Shown here one piece after another: positions 61,001 through 64,000 of a stretch of DNA of 64,000 bases (its first letter is position 1; every line of letters starts with the position of its first letter). The translations under genes and the position numbers were made by a program. This stretch comes from Viridilinea sp964592425. GTDB taxonomy: Bacteria; Chloroflexota; Chloroflexia; Chloroflexales; Chloroflexaceae. The stretch covers positions 149,736 to 213,735 of the forward strand of contig CAZQCG010000002.1 of NCBI GenBank assembly GCA_964592425.1. The letters are read 5' to 3'. The notes beneath the pieces were generated by a model that made no database searches, was not told the DNA's origin, and saw only the letters and a program-made list of their open reading frames with translations.

Positions 61001-61918
61001 ACAATACTCAAGCCCTTCCTTCGTGGCGAAGATCTAAGGCCCTGGTACCAGGAAGAAGAGGGCCGCTGGCTCATCCTGTTTCCGACAAAATGGACGGAAC
61101 AAACCTTTGGGCTTGGTCTCGATGAGCCAACTGCATGGGCAAGGTTGCAGGAACGCCATCCGTCGATTGGTGCCCATCTTGAACCATTCACTGAAGCAGG
61201 CCGCAGTAGAGGTGATAAGGGCAACTACTGGTGGGAGCTACGCCCGTGTAACTACTACTATGCCTTCCAAAGTCCGAGAATTTACTGGCCCGAGATTGGT
61301 AAGATCCCACGATTTTCTTGGGCTGACCAGGAAGATTATATCAACAACAAAGCCTTCGTCATCGCAAAAGCCGACCCGTACTTGCTTGGCATCCTCCAAT
61401 CAAGGAGCACATGGTTTGCCATCTCGAAACTCTGTCTTCACAACAAATTTCGAGGTGGCCTTTGGGAGTATCATACCCAGCCACAATTCATCTCGCGCCT
61501 CCCCATCCCCGACGCCCCGGCGTCCGAGCGCGAGGCGCTTGGCGCGCTGGCGATGGCGATCACCGCCGAGGCGCGGGCGCGCTACGGGCTGCACCGGCGG
61601 GCGCGCGGGCGTATCCTGAGCGACCTGGGCACGGCGGGGAAGGGGCTCAACCAGAAGCTGACCGCCTGGTGGACGCTAGACTTCCCGGCCTTGCGCGCCG
61701 AGGTGCAGAAGGTCTTCAAGCGCGACATCGCACTCAAGGAACGTGACGACTGGGAGGAGTGGCTCGGCCTCCAGCGCGAGCAGCACCGCCGACACACCGC
61801 GGCGATCATCGCCGGCGAGGTCGAACTGAACCGGTGGGTCTACCAACTCTTCGACCTGAGCGCCGAGGAGATCGCGCTGATCGAGGCGAGCACGAAGTAC
61901 CAGTACGGCGAGGTGTGA
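58085..61918 (+). CDS. Type IIG restriction endonuclease-methyltransferase (Eco57I-like)
   Basis: 1277 residues. A PD-(D/E)xK-type nuclease domain at the N terminus (Asp97 in KKPDYLF, Asp128-x-Lys130 in AVGDAKYWERK) is followed by a helical region. The methyltransferase has motif I DPAMGSGHFPVAAMEYIARY (~505) and motif IV GNPPYVRQEQLA (~765), typical of N6-adenine methylation. A TaqI-like specificity domain follows (~860-1140: YYYAFQSPRIYWPEIGKI, LHNKFRGGLWEYHTQPQF, SRLPIPDAP). One protein cuts and protects, so no partner is needed. Bases about 60690-61490, coding for the specificity domain, are clearly AT-richer than the flanks. Convergent with the next gene (79-base overlap). PglX is less likely, as no BREX genes are nearby. 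Confidence 0.88.
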   Translation: MTASQLPLALAQRHHNRQLFADRYLDETLPRRKAWLDLIDEAAPVLAQVRALLAAFTASTNEAQTERELVRPVLEALGHSFEVQAALRTPRGTKKPDYLFYRDLAALNANKNRVLTDADLGAALAVGDAKYWERKLDVSSQGESDEINKVPADQIAFYMRHSGVAWGILTNGRRWRLYHKATVEKQDRFYEVDLQDLAEANKPEAFLYFYAFFRRAAFAPAVGDALTLDGMLRESVDYARGVSESLKAQVFDALRHLAQGFLDSPRNRASTPASPLQPTPATLREIYSNSLIILYRLLFVLYAEARELLPLRESPAYRDEYSLYAVVRDVARRLDSGTNLLADTGRTWAKLRDLFGIINEGSPPLKVATFNGGLFDPQRHPFLERYSVGDAQLQLALDKLARVVSPQTGLREFIDYRDLAERHLGTIYEGLLEYHLIPTERTPDGFSTAIVNDKGERHRTGSYYTPDFVVQYIVEQTLRPLLDAAVAGKTTDAEKIAAVLEVNCVDPAMGSGHFPVAAMEYIARYLVELGVMPPSEAGDEADLAYWKRRVAQSCIYGVDLNPLAVDLAKLSLWLATAARGRPLSFLDHHLRCGNALVGARASELDAGITPKKAKRRKQETAAAEAGQLSLLDDPAFAGAMMSAVGSMWLIEESAGRTVDEVKAQERIYEQVRAGLTERFALQADLVTAEGFGQSPERGLWRALADYATRREGGAFATPAFERPLEQLRQLKADWRFFHWDLEFPEVFYDRYGRPLGEAAGFDAVIGNPPYVRQEQLAPLKPYFQAAFPATYSGTADLFVSFFHQGVKLLRAGGRMSYISSNAWLQTNYAEPLRRFVREQTTLESLIDLGNNRTFEEAPDVCPSIFVIRKGVPADEHRFMAVAFHRGEEPKLSPAVFEIKAIHITQHDQPDTGWQIEDDNTRAVFKKLMGRGRSLAAVVENKIFLGLKTGLNDAFIIDQATRDRMIAAEPANSTILKPFLRGEDLRPWYQEEEGRWLILFPTKWTEQTFGLGLDEPTAWARLQERHPSIGAHLEPFTEAGRSRGDKGNYWWELRPCNYYYAFQSPRIYWPEIGKIPRFSWADQEDYINNKAFVIAKADPYLLGILQSRSTWFAISKLCLHNKFRGGLWEYHTQPQFISRLPIPDAPASEREALGALAMAITAEARARYGLHRRARGRILSDLGTAGKGLNQKLTAWWTLDFPALRAEVQKVFKRDIALKERDDWEEWLGLQREQHRRHTAAIIAGEVELNRWVYQLFDLSAEEIALIEASTKYQYGEV

Positions 61919-63263
61919 TCGCTGCGCCTTTGTTGATCGCAGATGATGCGCCAGGGCAACATAAGGCGTTCGATCGTCATCTGCTCCCAGGTGAGCGGCG
62001 CACCCATTGGCACAAATCCCAGGCGATATTGTGCAAGCGACAGGCCATTCCATATGATCAGGAGAAGGCCCACGCCGAGTGCCACCCGCTGCTGACGCCG
62101 TGCCCACAGCCACTGCCCGACGGCACTCAGGCCCAGGAGCCACACCCATGTCGCATTCAGGAACATGCGCCCACCAAACGAGTCGCCTTGCCACCAGGCC
62201 CACCACGCGGCCACGATGTAGACGTTCAGCGCCAGCGCCAGGAGCAGCACAAGCGCCACCCATCGCTCGGTTCGGGCGAGGATAAAGAGCCCAGCGAGCG
62301 CAATCAGGTAGATCGGGTGCGAGGAAAACAGGCCATGAAAGCTTGAGAAGAGCACGGGACCGATCTGCGGTGCTAACCAGATGAATGCCGGCGATTGCTC
62401 GGCCATGTAGGGACTCGTCTTCCATGTACCATAGAGATACTGCCAGGTAACGAGTTGTGGGCTGAAGACGAGGAGCGCCACCGTACTGGCGAGGAGGGCA
62501 TGCCCGGCCCAACCGAGCGCCTGTGGGTACTGCCCGGCGATGGTGGTGCGGAGCGTCTGGGCGATGATCCAGACGACCGGAACAGCCACGAAGACGATAT
62601 CCTGCAGCCGCACCAGCGGCACCACGCCGGCCGTCAGGCCCAGGAGCAGCGTGCCCCGCAGCGCGGGTGGCGTCGGCTGGCGAAGGTGCGTATCCCACAC
62701 GGTCAGCAGGGCCGAGACGCTGAACAGCGACACCATATGCGCCATGGAGGGCTCGAAAACCATGTAGTAGATGGCGTTACTGGCAAGCCAGAGCAGACTG
62801 ACCGCCCACGCGACGGCGATGTTGGGGAACCGGCGCTGGGCGCAGGCAGCGGCGAGGCCGACGCCGAGGGTGCCGTAGACGATACTGCCAATCAATACGG
62901 CCGCTTGGTAGAGATAGCTGTAGCCGTCTGGTGTTACTGGGAGACCCACGCGAATCCCGCCGAGCACGAGGAGATGGGCCAGCAGAAAGAACGGTGACCA
63001 GAGGAGCGCCGGCCCAATCGCATATTTGTTGGGGACGTGCGTGGTTGAGTGGCGGTCTATGGGTGGGATGGGGAGTTGAAAGTAGGTGTACTCATTGGTG
63101 AAGTCGAGATCACCGTCAATGACCAGGGAGCGCACATACATTAGTAGACGCCGTCAGAGCCAATCAACTGCCCGTCAACGCGTGGAACTGGGATGAGCAG
63201 GAGGAAGAGTGCGAGCGACCCAACGAACAATGCCGTGATGATGCGATGAGGTTGAAGCAGCAT
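61840..63263 (-). pseudogene. Frameshifted polytopic membrane glycosyltransferase-like protein
   Basis: The intact 433-codon frame (61840-63141) codes for about nine membrane segments (FVAVPVVWIIAQTLRTT, LYLIALAGLFILA-type spans) and begins MYVRSLVIDGDLDFTNEY, which is normally preceded by a first membrane helix and GSDGVYY. That missing part is present just upstream in another frame: from ATG 63263 (MLLQPHRIITALFVGSLALF, then LLLIPVPRVDGQLIGSDGVY) it stops at a TAA at 63146-63144, next to the ATG at 63141. One base appears lost at about 63141-63146. It resembles GT39/ArnT-type polytopic proteins. The C terminus overlaps the restriction gene end and may be truncated. Confidence 0.75.
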
Positions 63264-63564
63264 GCGGCACTTCCATACAACGCTCACGCTCAGCCGCGCC
63301 GCCGAGGCAGCGTTGGAGAGCGCCGTGCTGTAGATGGTGAAATTATTCGCAAGACTGAGGTTGGCGGCGTCGGCTGGAGCGTGTTGTTGGGCCGAGATTT
63401 GCCGTAGCGACGGGCAATGAGCACGTTTGCGTAAGGCCCGACGGGCGGTGATGTTCGACTACGGCGCTATGGGCGCAGACGTGTAGTGCGACGGCACTTT
63501 AAGGCTGATTGTCGAGGTTGCGGTCGCTCTGGTGTGGCAGCTGTGTTATGGATCGTATACGAGC
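63264..63564. other. Gene-poor stretch between disrupted gene and antitoxin
   Basis: No open frame with protein-like content and no RNA gene seen. Probably decayed sequence in an accessory region. Confidence 0.45.
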
Positions 63565-63789
63565 TCATTCGGCGGCATCCGTAAGGTCAGACCACTTGAG
63601 CCAGCCAGCTTTCGCGCGGTCACCGCCAGCGGCCCGAAGCTCAGTGAACGCTTCTTGAGCTACCGCGAGGTCTTCAAGCGTTTCTAGCCACTCGATCAAG
63701 GCTTCCCAATCATCGGCACTCATTACTGCAAGGCGTTTGCCCTTGACAGTGACGAATTGAACCGATTGGAGTGCGTCTATTCCAGTCAT
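63565..63789 (-). CDS. Antitoxin-like protein (Phd/RelB type)
   Basis: 74 residues: QFVTVKGKRLAVMSADDWEA, then LIEWLETLEDLAVAQEAFTE and a tail GWLKWSDLTDAAE. The strand-loop K-G-K-R-L-A-V-M-S followed by D-W-E-A-L-I-E is the C-terminal half of Phd/YefM-type antitoxins, where V-L-x-x-x-x-Y/W-E-x-L is conserved. ATG 63789 with GAGGAGG 6 bases upstream. No toxin gene is complete within the window on either side, although one could lie downstream only in decayed form. The leader of the frame up to 63954 runs through a GC-rich repeat and is rejected. Confidence 0.65.
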   Translation of the reverse strand: MTGIDALQSVQFVTVKGKRLAVMSADDWEALIEWLETLEDLAVAQEAFTELRAAGGDRAKAGWLKWSDLTDAAE

Positions 63790-63907
63790 CGGTGCCTCCT
63801 CAGCCTGTCCAGGTATGACTGTAAGTGTACTCGATCGTGGCCTTCTATGCCAGACCAGAGACACCCAGGCCAGGGCATGTGCAACGTCGTTGTCGCCCCC
63901 ACCCCAA

Positions 63908-63928
63908 CCCGCCCCCGCTGGGGGCGGG
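63908..63928. repeat. GC-rich perfect palindrome
   Basis: CCCGCCCCC (63908-63916), GCT, GGGGGCGGG (63920-63928). It lies in a stretch rich in C and G (CCCCACCCC before, CCTCCCCCC after). It looks like a dispersed repeat element and could form a strong hairpin. Confidence 0.6.
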
Positions 63929-64000
63929 AGCCGGATTCCTCCCCCCAACGGCATATCTTTACCCAGAACATCTATTCGACCTCGGCGGGAAGCGAGCGAA

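Noticed and set aside
58085..61918. PglX of a BREX phage-defence system
   Set aside because: Size and NPPY motif fit, but an N-terminal nuclease motif and TaqI-like specificity domain favour type IIG, and no other BREX genes are nearby.

Overview
The window is a gene-dense, GC-rich bacterial chromosome segment. It most likely comes from a filamentous anoxygenic phototroph of the Chloroflexi (Chloroflexales; Oscillochloris/Chloroploca/Chloroflexus relatives). Evidence is indirect: carotenoid genes (CrtI-type desaturase, CruF-type hydratase), [NiFe]-hydrogenase maturation genes hypCDE, DUF951 and DUF507 proteins, a SipW-type signal peptidase and subtilisins with C-terminal repeats. No rRNA, tRNA or CRISPR was seen.

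Layout. 1-7.7 kb: 5' part of glgA, hypCDE, a glutathione peroxidase, a disulfide-less flavoprotein, then DUF937, DUF308 and DUF1269 proteins. 7.9-14.4 kb: PAS histidine kinase, flippase-like membrane protein, HIT protein, prs, alpha/beta hydrolase and a small [2Fe-2S] protein. 14.4-18.4 kb: a compact RiPP-like cluster read leftwards (radical SAM/SPASM, PqqD, 64-aa Cys-rich precursor, S26 peptidase-GNAT fusion, second radical SAM/SPASM). 18.4-28.4 kb: crtI, sirtuin, S41 protease, class B PBP, sensor-like protein, MarR, second flippase-like protein, acylphosphatase. 28.5-35.2 kb: lepA-ppiC-mazG, DUF951, NfeD and slipin. 35.3-40.4 kb: cruF, acyltransferase, flavodoxin-like protein, dus, ArsR, MoxR, DUF507. 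40.4-48.2 kb: subtilisin, enolase, TPR, lon with MarR, orphan Phd antitoxin. 48.2-50.9 kb: decayed sequence, then a SipW-type peptidase and its probable exported substrate. 51.2-58 kb: LLM oxidoreductase, the four-gene set PPSR/DUF3054/ATP-grasp/GNAT, and CYTH plus HD-CHAD proteins. 58-64 kb: type IIG restriction-modification enzyme, a frameshifted membrane glycosyltransferase-like gene, an antitoxin-like gene and GC-rich repeats, which looks like an accessory region.

The most unusual system is the 14.4-18.4 kb cluster. The precursor stop codon overlaps the start of a peptidase-acetyltransferase fusion. This suggests a peptide modified by one or two radical SAM enzymes, freed from its leader and N-acetylated by one coupled protein. 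Second are the SipW-DUF5305/TasA-like pair and the PPSR/DUF3054/ATP-grasp/GNAT operon. Functional statements rest on reading motifs by eye; no database search was possible.
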